A stretch of DNA of 64,000 nt, from positions 1,736,001 to 1,800,000 of the forward strand of contig NC_010571.1 of NCBI RefSeq assembly GCF_000019965.1. The letters run 5' to 3'. How positions within the stretch are numbered: position 1 is the first letter of the stretch; each line of letters begins with the position of its first letter. Below are positions 8,827 through 18,146 of this stretch, one piece after another. The DNA comes from Opitutus terrae PB90-1. Lineage in GTDB: Bacteria; Verrucomicrobiota; Verrucomicrobiia; Opitutales; Opitutaceae. The translations under genes were made by a program, and so were the position numbers. The notes beneath the pieces were generated by a model. The model ran no database searches. It had not been told where the DNA came from and saw nothing but the letters and a program-made list of their open reading frames with translations.

Positions 8827-11259
8827 ATGCTTGGCGCTTTGATGCTGGGAGCGGTTTCCGCTCAGCCGCTGCCTACGCCGACGTTCACCAACGTCACCGT
8901 GCACGATCCCTCCGTCATCAAGGCCGGCGCCCGCTGGTATGTCTACGGCTCGCACGGAGCGTCCGCCTGGACGGAGGACCTGATGCACTGGACCCAAGTG
9001 GCGACGAGCGTTACGTCGGGCAATCCGGCTCACTTCAACACCTTTGCGAGCGAGCTTTCGGAACTGATCGACTGGACGCACGCAGACACCCTCTGGGCAC
9101 CAGACGTCGTCCAGCTGCCGGATGGGAAATTCTACTATTACTACGACGTCTGGACGAATTACCTGAACTACCGCAGCTACATGGGGCTGGCTTCGGCCGA
9201 CGGAATCGAAGGGCCGTTCACCGATGTGGGCGAGATCATGAAGGGCGGCACGAACGTGTCCGGCTTCGACCCCGCCATCCATCCCAACACGATCGATCCG
9301 GATGTTTTCTACGATCGGGATGGCCAGCTGTGGATGGTCTATGGATCGTACTCGGGTGGCATTTTCATTCTCCGGCTCGACCAGACGGTGGGCTCCGCGA
9401 CGTTCGGACGTCCGCTCCCCGGCCAGAGCTGGGGCACCAAGCTCATCGGCGGCAACCATGCGCGGATCGAAGGCCCCTGCATCATCTACAGCCCGGAATC
9501 GCAGTACTACTATCTGTTCCTCTCGTTTGGCGGACTCGCGGCGAACGACGGCTACAACATTCGCGTGGCCCGTTCGCGCAATCCCGACGGGCCGTATGTC
9601 GACGCGGCGGGCAACGACCTGAAGAACGTCGGCGGTTCGGACGCGGCGATCGCACCCTACGGCGTCAAGCTCATCGGCAACTATCAATTCGCGCACGTGG
9701 CCGGCGAACCGCGGAACACCAGTCGCGGCTACCTCTCACCCGGACACAACTCCGTCTATCGCGATCCGGCGACGGGGAAGTACTTCCTGCTGTTCCACAC
9801 CCGGTTTGTCGGCTTGGGCGAGACCCACGAGGTTCGCGTTCACCAGATGTTCCTGAACGCCGACGGCTGGTTCGTGGTCGCGCCGCAACGCTACGCCGGC
9901 GAGACGATCGCCCCGATCACCGCGCGGCAGGTGCCGGGCAGCTTCAAGCTGATCAACCACGGCTGGGTGATCTCCTCCGCGGTCAACGGCTCCAGCCTGA
10001 TCACGCTCAATGCGGACGGCACGATCAGCGGTAGCGTGAGCGGCACGTGGCAAGTGACGGGGGACAACAGCGTCACGCTTTCGTACAACGGCGCGAACTA
10101 TCGTGGCGTGTTCGTGTTGCAATGGGACGACGACAACCAGGTGTGGATACTGGGCTTCACGGCGCTTTCCGCGGACGGCACCGCGATCTGGGGCAGCAAG
10201 GTCGCCGCGCTCAATGCGGTCGCCGCGCCCGCGCTGACCGGCACGCCCTCCAGCCAGACAGTCGCAGCCGGCGGCACGGCGACGCTGACGGCCGCCGCGA
10301 GCGGCGTGCCCGCGCCCGAGCTGCAATGGGAGCGGAACGGTTCCGCCGTCGTTGGCGCGAACAGCACCGTGCTCACGCTCGCGAACCTCGCGCCCGCCGA
10401 TGCGGGAATCTACACGATCGATGCGTCGAATTTTGCGGGCAGCGCTCCGAGCGCGCCGGCGATTGTGGGCCTGACCTCCGCCGCGAAAGTGATCGGCACG
10501 GGCGAGGAGCTGACGCCGGTGGATATCCATCATCCGAACGGAAACATTTTCGACCAGGTGCTGCTGACCGGTGCGGCAGAAACCATCACGGCCGATGCGG
10601 GCCAGGTCACTCGGACGTCCTATATCGACCTCGACAACGACATCGTGCAGGTCGAGTTCAGCGGTCCGGGTTCGCTATCGCTGGTGCTGGACAACGCCTC
10701 CGGCCGGGCGAAGCCGGAGAACTACAACCAGGACATCGACTACATGAAGGGCCACGCGGGGATCGTCATCACTGGCGCCACGGAAAACACACATGTGTCG
10801 GTCTTCTCAGTGGGCCGGGCGACGGCGGTGAACCAGGCGCTGTTCAAGGACACGGTAAACTACGACGGAATCGCGGACATCGCGTTCATTGCCATCTCGT
10901 CGTCGAACGGCCGGTTCGGTGGCGTGCGCACCGCGAACGCGAACTACTTCGCGTCGCGCGGCGTGACCGGCGTGTACGCACCCGGCGTGGCGTTCGATGG
11001 ACCGGTGTTCGTCGGCAACATCACCGCGTTCGATGCTGCGCAGCCGAAAATCGTGCTGGGTTCGGTCAGCGATGCGCGGATCGCCGGCGGCGATCTGTAT
11101 CAGGACAATGGTGCTGCGGTGCAGGTGAGCGGGATCACCCAGCTGAAGTTCACGAACGGTTCCGATTCTCACGGCAACACGATCCTGGCCAAAGCCAACC
11201 GCGCCGTGCTGCAGGAAAACGGTGAGGACGTCACCAACCGGATCGTCACGGGACCATAG
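8827..11259 (+). CDS. Large secreted arabinanase: GH43 + GH43_C lipocalin-like + Ig-like + shared C-terminal module
   Basis: An 810-residue exported enzyme. A short signal peptide (MLGALMLGAVSA) leads into a GH43 propeller with Asp27 (VHDPS), a second Asp near 158 (IDPDV) and a Glu near 215 (IEGPC). Residues ~360-460 resemble the small beta-barrel that follows endo-arabinanases of the Bacteroides/Bacillus type (GH43_C). An Ig-like domain (~470-550, with PELQWERNG and DAGIYTIDASN) comes next, then a 258-residue module almost identical to the end of the RCC1 protein downstream. The ATG at 8827 was chosen because the frame upstream runs through a palindromic repeat and the previous gene. It probably degrades long or surface-bound arabinan. 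Confidence 0.86.
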   Translation: MLGALMLGAVSAQPLPTPTFTNVTVHDPSVIKAGARWYVYGSHGASAWTEDLMHWTQVATSVTSGNPAHFNTFASELSELIDWTHADTLWAPDVVQLPDGKFYYYYDVWTNYLNYRSYMGLASADGIEGPFTDVGEIMKGGTNVSGFDPAIHPNTIDPDVFYDRDGQLWMVYGSYSGGIFILRLDQTVGSATFGRPLPGQSWGTKLIGGNHARIEGPCIIYSPESQYYYLFLSFGGLAANDGYNIRVARSRNPDGPYVDAAGNDLKNVGGSDAAIAPYGVKLIGNYQFAHVAGEPRNTSRGYLSPGHNSVYRDPATGKYFLLFHTRFVGLGETHEVRVHQMFLNADGWFVVAPQRYAGETIAPITARQVPGSFKLINHGWVISSAVNGSSLITLNADGTISGSVSGTWQVTGDNSVTLSYNGANYRGVFVLQWDDDNQVWILGFTALSADGTAIWGSKVAALNAVAAPALTGTPSSQTVAAGGTATLTAAASGVPAPELQWERNGSAVVGANSTVLTLANLAPADAGIYTIDASNFAGSAPSAPAIVGLTSAAKVIGTGEELTPVDIHHPNGNIFDQVLLTGAAETITADAGQVTRTSYIDLDNDIVQVEFSGPGSLSLVLDNASGRAKPENYNQDIDYMKGHAGIVITGATENTHVSVFSVGRATAVNQALFKDTVNYDGIADIAFIAISSSNGRFGGVRTANANYFASRGVTGVYAPGVAFDGPVFVGNITAFDAAQPKIVLGSVSDARIAGGDLYQDNGAAVQVSGITQLKFTNGSDSHGNTILAKANRAVLQENGEDVTNRIVTGP
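10483..11259 (+). repeat. Duplicated C-terminal module, copy 1 (777 bp)
   Basis: Codes for 258 residues from AKVIGTGEELTP to the stop. Copy 2 at 14112-14888 has exactly the same length and no indels; by my reading the proteins differ at about 10 residues. DNA is identical over 246 bases (10530-10775 against 14159-14404). Function unknown; its position after Ig-like domains suggests surface anchoring, sorting or binding. Confidence 0.95.
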
Positions 11260-11423
11260 GAAGCGCTCAAATCGGCGAGGTTCCCAGCATCCGGGGCCGC
11301 CTGTTACGCCTGCTCTAGCCTAGAGACGAGAAGTCCTAATGCCAGTAAGGGTTGCGACTCTTACCTCCGTTGGTGCAGGCGATCGTAGTTTACGATAGTA
11401 CCGCTCGCACTCAGATTCATGCG

Positions 11424-14400
11424 ATGACCGATGCCCTCCGGCCCGTTGTACGTGGATGGTCCGCCTTCAGAGGCTTTCGAACTCGGTTAAGACTTCGTCA
11501 GCGCGGGATGTGCATCGGGGTGCTCGTAGGCGCCATCGGCTTCAGTGCACGGGCCGCCGTGACGTCCGTCTCCGCGGGGCTCGATCACACGATGTTCATT
11601 CTGGCCGATGGCACATTGGCGGGCATGGGGACCAACTATGCCGGGCAACTGGGGGATTTGAGTATTGAAGGCATGACCAGCCGGCCAATGAGGATCGGGA
11701 CGGGCGTGAGGTCCGTGGTCGTGGGGCAGCACCACACCCTGTTCGTTCGCACCGATCATACCCTCTGGGGCATGGGCGAGAACGTGTCCGGGCAACTTGG
11801 CGACGGCACCACGGTCGCACGAAGCTCTCCGATTCAAGTCACCAGCGATGTGGCACAAGTGGCGACGACCAGTCCCTCCTTCACGGGCCTGACCACCGAG
11901 CAGCACAGCGCGTTCGTCAGAACAGATGGCACCCTGTGGACGGTTGGCGCCAACAACGCCGGACAATTGGGCGATGGGACACGTGCGAGTCGCAGTACAC
12001 CTGTGCAGGTGGCCACCGGGGTCGCTGCTGTCGGCGCGGGGAAAGGCTACACCGTATTCTTAAAGACGGACGGGACGCTCTGGATGATGGGCACGGATTC
12101 AGCGACAAAACGTCTGTTGCCGGTGCAGGTGGCAACCGGGGTAGAGACGTTCTCCTGTGGACGCGGCTATGTGCTGTTTGTGAAGTCGGATCATACACTC
12201 TGGCGATTCAGCGACTACGGCGCGTCTCAGCCCAGCTTCGGGACCGCGACACTGGTTTCCGCGGATGTGAACTCGGCTACGGCAGGTGTCGACCATATGC
12301 TCTTCATCAAGGCGGATGACACGCTCTGGGGAAGAGGCCGCAATCTGACCGGTCAGCTTGGTATCGGCCCGGATTCAGAAGGAGGGAGCGATGGCGTACA
12401 GATCGCGACATCAGTGCTCGCGGCCTCGGCTGGTGACCAGAAAAGTTTCTTCGTCAAAAAAGACGGTTCGCTTTGGGCTATGGGCGACAATGTCTTCGGG
12501 CAGCTGGGCGACGGCACGCGGGTGGATCGCTGGACGCCGGTGGAGGTCCCGCAGATGTTGGGTCTTCCGTCTGTTGTGGTGTTTCCCACCACCCAAGTGG
12601 TGCATCCGCGACAACAAGCCACGCTCACCTGTGCGGGCAACGGCTTGGTCCCGCGGTCGTTTCAGTGGTACCATGACGATGTGCCGATCGCGGGTGCGAC
12701 GGAGAGCACCTACGTTTGCCGTGATCCCGGCCCCGACGACGGCGGCAGATATGCAGTAGTACTCACCAACGCCCTCGGCACGGCGCGTAGTGAAACTTTG
12801 GAACTGGTGATCGCGACACCCGTGCAGAAGGTGGTTTCGGTCGTCACGAGCGACGAGCACACCCTCTTTCTTCGGACGGACGGCTCGCTGTGGGGGACGG
12901 GTGCCAATCGCTGGGGGCAGTTGGGTGATGGCACGACCACGGATCGCGCCCTTTCCGTTCAGATTGCAACTGACGTGGTTTCGGTCGCTGTGACTCCCGA
13001 GGCGAGCTTCTTTGCCAAAGCGGATGGGACGCTCTGGGCCACGGGGAGCAACCGCGATGGCGAGATCGGGGACGGGACGACCGAGCAACGAAACAGTCCG
13101 GTGCAGGTGGCGACGGACGTGGCCTCCGTTTTCGCCGGGAGGTACAACGCGATGTACCTGACGCGTGACGGCACGCTGGTGAGTATCGGCGTGCTTGGTC
13201 GGCTGGGGTCCGGTGGCGTGCGCGTGCCGATCGCAACCGGCGTCACCTCTGCGGCGGTTGGCGCGAACCATGCCATTTTTGTGAAAACCGATGGCACACT
13301 CTGGGGAACGGGCGCGAATAACTTCGGCCAACTTGGACTCGGCGATGTTCTCGAGGCAGACTCCACTTTGATCGCGAACGACGTGGTTTCCGTCGCGGCG
13401 GGCAGTTTCCACAGTTTGTTCATCAAGCGGGATGGTACGCTCTGGGGTATGGGAACCAACTCGACCGGGCAGCTCGGGCTTGGGGAGAATGTTGTTGGTT
13501 CGAAAACCCCCGTGCAGATCGCGACCGGCGTGGCGCTCGTCGTCGCTAGCCTCAGCAATGACTCTCCACGCACGATGTTTGTGAAGACGGATGGCTCACT
13601 TTGGGGAATGGGGCGCAATCGACTAGGCGAGATGGGCGAGTTCGTGGTTCCTCCAGGTGCTCTGGATGGACCGGAGTACCTGGGTTACGATGGCATCGTG
13701 GCGCCGGCCGCAGGTGCAGTTCACTCTCTGTTCGTGCGGGCGAATGGCACGCTGTGGGGCATGGGACTCGGCCGTGCCGGACAGTTGGGCATCGGGATTG
13801 CCTACGTCGAGAACGCGTCCAGCAAACCGCGCCCGGTCACCCAGGGTGCAGGCATACCGTTCATCTCCGAGCATCCGGCGAACGTGGCGGCGGATGGTCG
13901 CAGCCCCGTGGTTTTACATGCAGCTGCGGAGGCCTCTGAAACGCCGAGCATGCGGTGGCAGTACAATGGCGCCGACATTCCCTCCGTGACAGGCGGTACG
14001 ATGACCCTCGCCAAGGCAGCGTCGTCAAGCGCAGGTCTGTACGCGGCTGTCGCCGAAAACCGGCTGGGACAGGTTACGAGCGATTGTGCGATCGTTGGTA
14101 TCGTGAGCACCGCGAAGGTGATCGGCACGGGCGAGGAGCTGACGCCCGTGGATATTCCTCATCCGAACGGAAACATTTTCGACCAGGTGCTGCTGACCGG
14201 TGCGGCAGAAACCATCACGGCCGATGCGGGCCAGGTCACTCGGACGTCCTATATCGACCTCGACAACGACATCGTGCAGGTCGAGTTCAGCGGTCCGGGT
14301 TCGCTATCGCTGGTGCTGGACAACGCCTCCGGCCGGGCGAAGCCGGAGAACTACAACCAGGACATCGACTACATGAAGGGCCACGCGGGGATCGTCATCA

Positions 14401-14888
14401 CTGGTGCCACGGAAAATACGCATGTGTCGGTCTTCTCAGTGGGTCGGGCGACGGCGGTGAACCAGGCGCTTTTCAAGGATACGGTGAATTACGACGGGAT
14501 CGCTGACATCGCGTTCATTGCCGTCTCGTCGTCGAACGGCCGATTCGGTGGCGTGCGCACCGCGAACGCGAACTACTTCGCGTCGCGCGGCGTCACCGGC
14601 GTGTACGCGCCGGGCGTGGCGTTCGACGGACCGGTGTTTGTCGGCAACATCACGGCGTTCGACACCGCGCAGCCGAAAATCGTGCTCGGGTCGGTCAACG
14701 ACGCGCGGATCACGGGCGGCGACCTGTATCAGGACAATGGCGCCGCGGTGCAGGTGAGCGGGATTACCCAGCTGAAGTTCACGAACGGTTCCGATTCCCA
14801 CGGCAACACGATCCTGGCCAAAGCCAACCGCGCCGTGCTGGAGGAAAACGGGCAGGACGTGACGAGTCGGATCGTGGTGAATCCGTAG
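11424..14888 (+). CDS. Secreted protein with two seven-bladed RCC1 propellers, two Ig-like domains and the shared C-terminal module
   Basis: A 1154-residue exported protein. After a basic start and a hydrophobic signal (CIGVLVGAIGFSARA), I count seven RCC1-type repeats of the form HTLFVRTDGTLWGMGxNxxGQLGDG, an Ig-like domain (residues ~375-460, with QWYHDD and GRYAVVLTN), seven more RCC1 repeats, a second Ig-like domain (RWQYNGADI, GLYAAVAEN), and a 258-residue C-terminal module shared with the GH43 protein upstream. Each set of seven should close one propeller. Blades 4 and 5 of the first set and blade 3 of the second are degenerate. The ATG at 11424 is preferred over a TTG at 11352. The role is unknown; such repeats usually bind proteins or glycans. 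Confidence 0.85.
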   Translation: MTDALRPVVRGWSAFRGFRTRLRLRQRGMCIGVLVGAIGFSARAAVTSVSAGLDHTMFILADGTLAGMGTNYAGQLGDLSIEGMTSRPMRIGTGVRSVVVGQHHTLFVRTDHTLWGMGENVSGQLGDGTTVARSSPIQVTSDVAQVATTSPSFTGLTTEQHSAFVRTDGTLWTVGANNAGQLGDGTRASRSTPVQVATGVAAVGAGKGYTVFLKTDGTLWMMGTDSATKRLLPVQVATGVETFSCGRGYVLFVKSDHTLWRFSDYGASQPSFGTATLVSADVNSATAGVDHMLFIKADDTLWGRGRNLTGQLGIGPDSEGGSDGVQIATSVLAASAGDQKSFFVKKDGSLWAMGDNVFGQLGDGTRVDRWTPVEVPQMLGLPSVVVFPTTQVVHPRQQATLTCAGNGLVPRSFQWYHDDVPIAGATESTYVCRDPGPDDGGRYAVVLTNALGTARSETLELVIATPVQKVVSVVTSDEHTLFLRTDGSLWGTGANRWGQLGDGTTTDRALSVQIATDVVSVAVTPEASFFAKADGTLWATGSNRDGEIGDGTTEQRNSPVQVATDVASVFAGRYNAMYLTRDGTLVSIGVLGRLGSGGVRVPIATGVTSAAVGANHAIFVKTDGTLWGTGANNFGQLGLGDVLEADSTLIANDVVSVAAGSFHSLFIKRDGTLWGMGTNSTGQLGLGENVVGSKTPVQIATGVALVVASLSNDSPRTMFVKTDGSLWGMGRNRLGEMGEFVVPPGALDGPEYLGYDGIVAPAAGAVHSLFVRANGTLWGMGLGRAGQLGIGIAYVENASSKPRPVTQGAGIPFISEHPANVAADGRSPVVLHAAAEASETPSMRWQYNGADIPSVTGGTMTLAKAASSSAGLYAAVAENRLGQVTSDCAIVGIVSTAKVIGTGEELTPVDIPHPNGNIFDQVLLTGAAETITADAGQVTRTSYIDLDNDIVQVEFSGPGSLSLVLDNASGRAKPENYNQDIDYMKGHAGIVITGATENTHVSVFSVGRATAVNQALFKDTVNYDGIADIAFIAVSSSNGRFGGVRTANANYFASRGVTGVYAPGVAFDGPVFVGNITAFDTAQPKIVLGSVNDARITGGDLYQDNGAAVQVSGITQLKFTNGSDSHGNTILAKANRAVLEENGQDVTSRIVVNP
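14112..14888 (+). repeat. Duplicated C-terminal module, copy 2 (777 bp)
   Basis: Partner of 10483-11259. Differences cluster at the end of the module and in third codon positions after 14404, while the first third is identical, which points to recent duplication or gene conversion. Confidence 0.95.
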
Positions 14889-14919
14889 GTTGGGAGCGCG
14901 GCCGCCCTCGGCCGCTATT

Positions 14920-15012
14920 CGTGCTCTTTCTCGTAATCGGTGGGGTTGTCTCGGCCAGCTCGCACGAAGGCAAGAGAACGAGAAAGAGAACGATTACGAG
15001 AACGAGAGAGGG
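14920..15012. repeat. GAGAACGA-type purine-rich repeat with inverted arms
   Basis: Arms CTCTTTCTCGTAATCG (14924-14939) and CGATTACGAGAACGAG (14991-15006) pair with one mismatch; between them run units like GAGAACGAGAAAGAGAACG. It lies in the convergent gap between the RCC1 gene and lutC, where a two-way terminator would be expected, but no clear T run follows. Confidence 0.7.
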
Positions 15013-15075
15013 TTGACATTCCTCGCGTGAGGGCGCGGTCTCCGGACCCTTTTTTCGGCCGAGAGCGTCGTCACG

Positions 15076-15687
15076 TCACTCGATCAGCAGCGCGGCCTGT
15101 ACGCCGGGGCCGTGGACGCCTTCGATCAGGATGCCCTCGACATCCGCGGTCTTCGACGGACCCGTGCACCAGATCACATTCGGATCGGCCGGCAGCGCGG
15201 CCAGCGCGGCGGTGAGGTCGGCATGAATCTGGTCACGACGCAGCACGGCCACATGCACCCACGGCGCGAGCGCACCGAGCCGGCTCGACGTGCCCGCGTC
15301 GGAAAGAATCAACGTGCCGGTTTCCGCAATCGCGCCGATCGCCGCAGTGATACCGAACTGGTAGTCATCGAGCCGTGCGCGGTCGAAGCTCGTCTCCACT
15401 TTGAACGAGGCGGAAAACGCGCTCGCCAGCTGCGGCCACAGCGCCGGATCACAGTAGCCGTGCCGGTGGCCGTGCTGATCGAGAAAGCCGACGAGCTCCG
15501 CCACGGAGGTGAACGTCGTGCCGTTCACCGCGCGCAGCCGTTCCGTGAAATGCGTCCACCGGTCGACGTCGGCGCGCGTCTGGCGCAGCGTGATGAGATC
15601 GCGGTCCCAATCCGGCAGCGGGGCGCGCTTCGGCAGCGGCGCGAGGGCGCCCCGGACACGCGAGAGAATCTGTTCGCGAGAGTTCAT
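15076..15687 (-). CDS. lutC: LutC-like L-lactate oxidation complex subunit
   Basis: A 203-residue member of the LUD/YkgG (DUF162) family, third subunit of the iron-sulfur LutABC complex that oxidises L-lactate to pyruvate in the cytoplasm. The conserved part includes GITAAIGAIAETGTLIL and the closing VEGVHGP-type segment (GILIEGVHGPG). The ATG at 15687 begins MNSREQIL; the longer frame adds five unsupported residues. It is the last gene of a lutA-lutB-lutC set on the minus strand; a 116-base spacer with a repeat separates it from lutB. Confidence 0.9.
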   Translation of the reverse strand: MNSREQILSRVRGALAPLPKRAPLPDWDRDLITLRQTRADVDRWTHFTERLRAVNGTTFTSVAELVGFLDQHGHRHGYCDPALWPQLASAFSASFKVETSFDRARLDDYQFGITAAIGAIAETGTLILSDAGTSSRLGALAPWVHVAVLRRDQIHADLTAALAALPADPNVIWCTGPSKTADVEGILIEGVHGPGVQAALLIE

Positions 15688-15692
15688 GGATG

Positions 15693-15803
15693 GTGGCCAC
15701 AAAAGGCACGCAAGGCGTAGAAGGAGTCATTCATCTGGGTCGGTCGGCTCGGCATCGGGTTGCTCCGTGCTCCGGATCTTTTGTGCATTCTGTGCCTTAG
15801 CCC
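15693..15803. repeat. CACAAAAGGCAC-type repeat in the lutB-lutC spacer
   Basis: GTGGCCACAAAAGGCACGCA (15693-15712) faces TCTTTTGTGCATTCTGTGCC (15777-15796), an imperfect inverted pair filling the lutB-lutC spacer. Confidence 0.6.
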
Positions 15804-17201
15804 TTAGGGTTGTCGTCCGGGGCGGTTCTTCATCCATTTCCTGAACTCGCCGCCGCGCCATTGAGGGAGCGTGCGGGCCTTTTGCCAGGCTTGCAGCGCC
15901 GGCACGGGAATGAGGCTCGCGGGCAGGTAGTTCATCGCCTTGCCGGCCACGAGCGCCGCCTTCCAGGCGGCCGGCTGCGAAGCGAGCACCCCGAACGCAC
16001 CCATCGGCGGCGTGCCGGCGGCAGCGAGCGCGGCGTGCTCGCGTTTGCCACGGTCGCGCAGCCGCAGCAGCAGGTCGGGGATCGGAATGTCGACGGGACA
16101 CACCTCGTGGCACGCACCGCAGAGCGACGAGGCCTTGGGCAGATCGGCGAGCTCGGGAAAACGGTCGCCGGCGAGCAGTGGCGAGAGCACGGCGCCAACC
16201 GGACCGGGATACACGCTGCGGTAAGCGTGGCCGCTCACCTGGCGGTAAACGGGGCAAACGTTGAGGCACGCTCCGCAACGAATGCAGCGGAGAATCTCGC
16301 GGCACTCCGACGCGAGCACGGTGGTGCGGCCATTGTCCACGAAGATCACGTGCATCTCCTCGGGGCCCTCCGGCTGCGTCGGGGATTTTGGTCCGGAGAT
16401 GAACTCGGTGTAGACGGTGAGTTGCTGCGCCGTGGCGGAGCGGGCGAGCAGGTTCAGGAAAATACCGAGGTCGCGGTCGCGCGGCACGAGTTTCTCGATC
16501 CCGACGAGCGCGATGTGGCACTTCGTCGGCGCGAGGCAGAACCGCGAGTTGCCTTCGTTCGTCACGATGATGAGCCGGCCGCTTTCCACCGAGACGAAGT
16601 TTGCCCCCGTCAACCCCACGTCGGCCGCCATGTATTTCTGCCGCAGGAACGCGCGCGCGCGGCGGGTGATCGTCTCCGGATCGTCGTTGTAGGCGCCGAG
16701 TCCCTCGCGCTCGAAGCTCTGCGCGATCTCGCGGCGGTTCTTGTGAATGATCGGCCGGACGAGGTGGCTGGGATGGTCGTGATCGATCTGAACGATGAAC
16801 TCGCCGAGGTCGGTCTCCAGCGCCTCGATGCCGCGTTTCTCCAGAAAAGCGGCGAGCTCGATCTCCTCGCTCACCATGGTCTTCGACTTGACCATCTTCG
16901 TGGCGCCGCGCGCCTGCATGATTTGGAGCACGGCTTCGCAGGCCTCTTCCGCGGTCGCGGCCCAATGCACCTTCGCGCCATTGGCCTGAAGCTTCGCTTC
17001 CACCGCCGGCAGGTAGGTGTCGAGGTTTTCCACGACGTGCTGCTTGATCTCGCCGGCGAGCTGGCGCAGCCGATTCGGATCGGCGAAGTGATCGAACAGC
17101 AGCTTCGTGCGCTTCTCGTGCGTGATCTTCGTGCCGCTGTAGACGGCAGCACGCTTCTCAGGCGGCAACGAAGCGACGAACTGGTCGATGGGCTGTTTCA
17201 T
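15804..17201 (-). CDS. lutB: LutB-like iron-sulfur lactate oxidation subunit
   Basis: A 465-residue subunit of the LutABC lactate oxidase. The N-terminal and middle part is the LUD domain (MVKSKTMVSEEIEL near residue 105, then TEGNSR-like VTNEGNSRF near 205). Two ferredoxin-type 4Fe-4S clusters follow: CIRCGACLNVCPV near residue 310 and CGACHEVCPV near 360. Length and layout match Bacillus LutB and E. coli YkgF. It lies between lutA and lutC; the spacers on both sides are filled with repeats, but the order and strand support one operon. Confidence 0.93.
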   Translation of the reverse strand: MKQPIDQFVASLPPEKRAAVYSGTKITHEKRTKLLFDHFADPNRLRQLAGEIKQHVVENLDTYLPAVEAKLQANGAKVHWAATAEEACEAVLQIMQARGATKMVKSKTMVSEEIELAAFLEKRGIEALETDLGEFIVQIDHDHPSHLVRPIIHKNRREIAQSFEREGLGAYNDDPETITRRARAFLRQKYMAADVGLTGANFVSVESGRLIIVTNEGNSRFCLAPTKCHIALVGIEKLVPRDRDLGIFLNLLARSATAQQLTVYTEFISGPKSPTQPEGPEEMHVIFVDNGRTTVLASECREILRCIRCGACLNVCPVYRQVSGHAYRSVYPGPVGAVLSPLLAGDRFPELADLPKASSLCGACHEVCPVDIPIPDLLLRLRDRGKREHAALAAAGTPPMGAFGVLASQPAAWKAALVAGKAMNYLPASLIPVPALQAWQKARTLPQWRGGEFRKWMKNRPGRQP

Positions 17202-17207
17202 TTCAGA

Positions 17208-17277
17208 AGTCTAGAGCCAAGAGTCCAGAGCTGAGAGCCCGGAAGTTGAGAGTTGAGGGCTGAGTGTTGAGAGCCCG
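17208..17277. repeat. AGAGCTGAGAGTC-type repeat, lutB side of the lutA-lutB spacer
   Basis: Begins 6 bases upstream of the lutB ATG with AGTCTAGAGCCAAGAGTCC and continues with GAGAGTTGAGGGCTGAG units. With the opposite-facing block at 17339-17372 it could form a long hairpin across the lutA-lutB spacer. Confidence 0.8.
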
Positions 17278-17338
17278 AACCAGAGGCGCACACGGCGGAC
17301 GTGCTGAAATTCTGGAATTGTTCGCATCGACGGTGATT

Positions 17339-17372
17339 GGCTCTCGGCTCTGGACTCTCAGCTCTCGACTCC
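17339..17372. repeat. AGAGCTGAGAGTC-type repeat, covering the lutA stop
   Basis: GGCTCTCGGCTCTGGACTCT and following bases; on the minus strand the unit GAGAGCTGA supplies the last sense codons and the stop of lutA (17358-17360). Confidence 0.8.
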
Positions 17373-18146
17373 GCCGGCCAGCAGGCCGGCGTTCTTGAGC
17401 GCATCGCGCAGGACCTGCGCGAGGTGTTGGGTGCGGATCGGCTGGCCGGCTTTTTCGGCGAGCCCGCCCTGATGCATCAGGCAGCTCATGTCCGCCGAGA
17501 CCACCACGTCCGGATTGCTGGCGCGGATGTGTTCCAGCTTCAGCTGACCCATCGCCGCGGAAATGTTGGGAAAGCTGACCGCGAATGTGCCGCCGAAACC
17601 GCAGCACTGCTCCGGCTCACCATACGTCGCGAGCTGCACGCCGGCGATGGACGCGAGCAGCGCTTCCGCCGCCGGGGCGCTCGGCGTGCCGCGCAAATGA
17701 CACGAGCGGTGAAAGGCGATGCGCGCGTCGTAGCGGCCGGGCCAGGTTTTCACGCCGAGTGCATTGACCAGAAAATCCCCGAGCTCCCACGTGCGGCGGC
17801 CAAGCGCGGCCACTTCCGCCCGATCCGGCTCGTGCTCGAATTCGAGCAGCGCGCCGTGAAACATCATCGCCGCGCACGAGCCGGATGGCACCACCACCGG
17901 CACGTCGCCGGTGAACGTGCGCACGGTGTGACGCACGACCTTGCGCGACGCCGCCCAGTCGCCACCGTTGAAAGCGGGCTGTCCGCAGCAGGTCTGTGCC
18001 GCGGGAAAGTCGACGGTGCAGCCGGCATACTCGAGCACCTCCACCGTCGCGCGAGCCACGTCGTCATAAAACGCGTCGCAGAGGCACGTGGCCATGAGCT
18101 GGATGCGCCGGTCGGAGGCGGGCAGTCGCCGGTGGGAGAGATCCAT
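17358..18146 (-). CDS. lutA: LutA-like lactate oxidation subunit (CCG domain protein)
   Basis: A 262-residue protein with two cysteine-rich CCG domains: TCCGQP near residue 53 and QCCGFGGTF near 185, plus the conserved SCHLRG near 148. It is the first subunit of the LutABC L-lactate oxidising complex and resembles the cysteine-rich subunit of heterodisulfide reductase and glycolate oxidase. The ATG at 18146 begins MDLSHRRLP; an internal ATG at residue 18 (MATCLCD) matches the usual family start better and could be the real one. First gene of the minus-strand lut operon. Confidence 0.92.
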   Translation of the reverse strand: MDLSHRRLPASDRRIQLMATCLCDAFYDDVARATVEVLEYAGCTVDFPAAQTCCGQPAFNGGDWAASRKVVRHTVRTFTGDVPVVVPSGSCAAMMFHGALLEFEHEPDRAEVAALGRRTWELGDFLVNALGVKTWPGRYDARIAFHRSCHLRGTPSAPAAEALLASIAGVQLATYGEPEQCCGFGGTFAVSFPNISAAMGQLKLEHIRASNPDVVVSADMSCLMHQGGLAEKAGQPIRTQHLAQVLRDALKNAGLLAGGVES

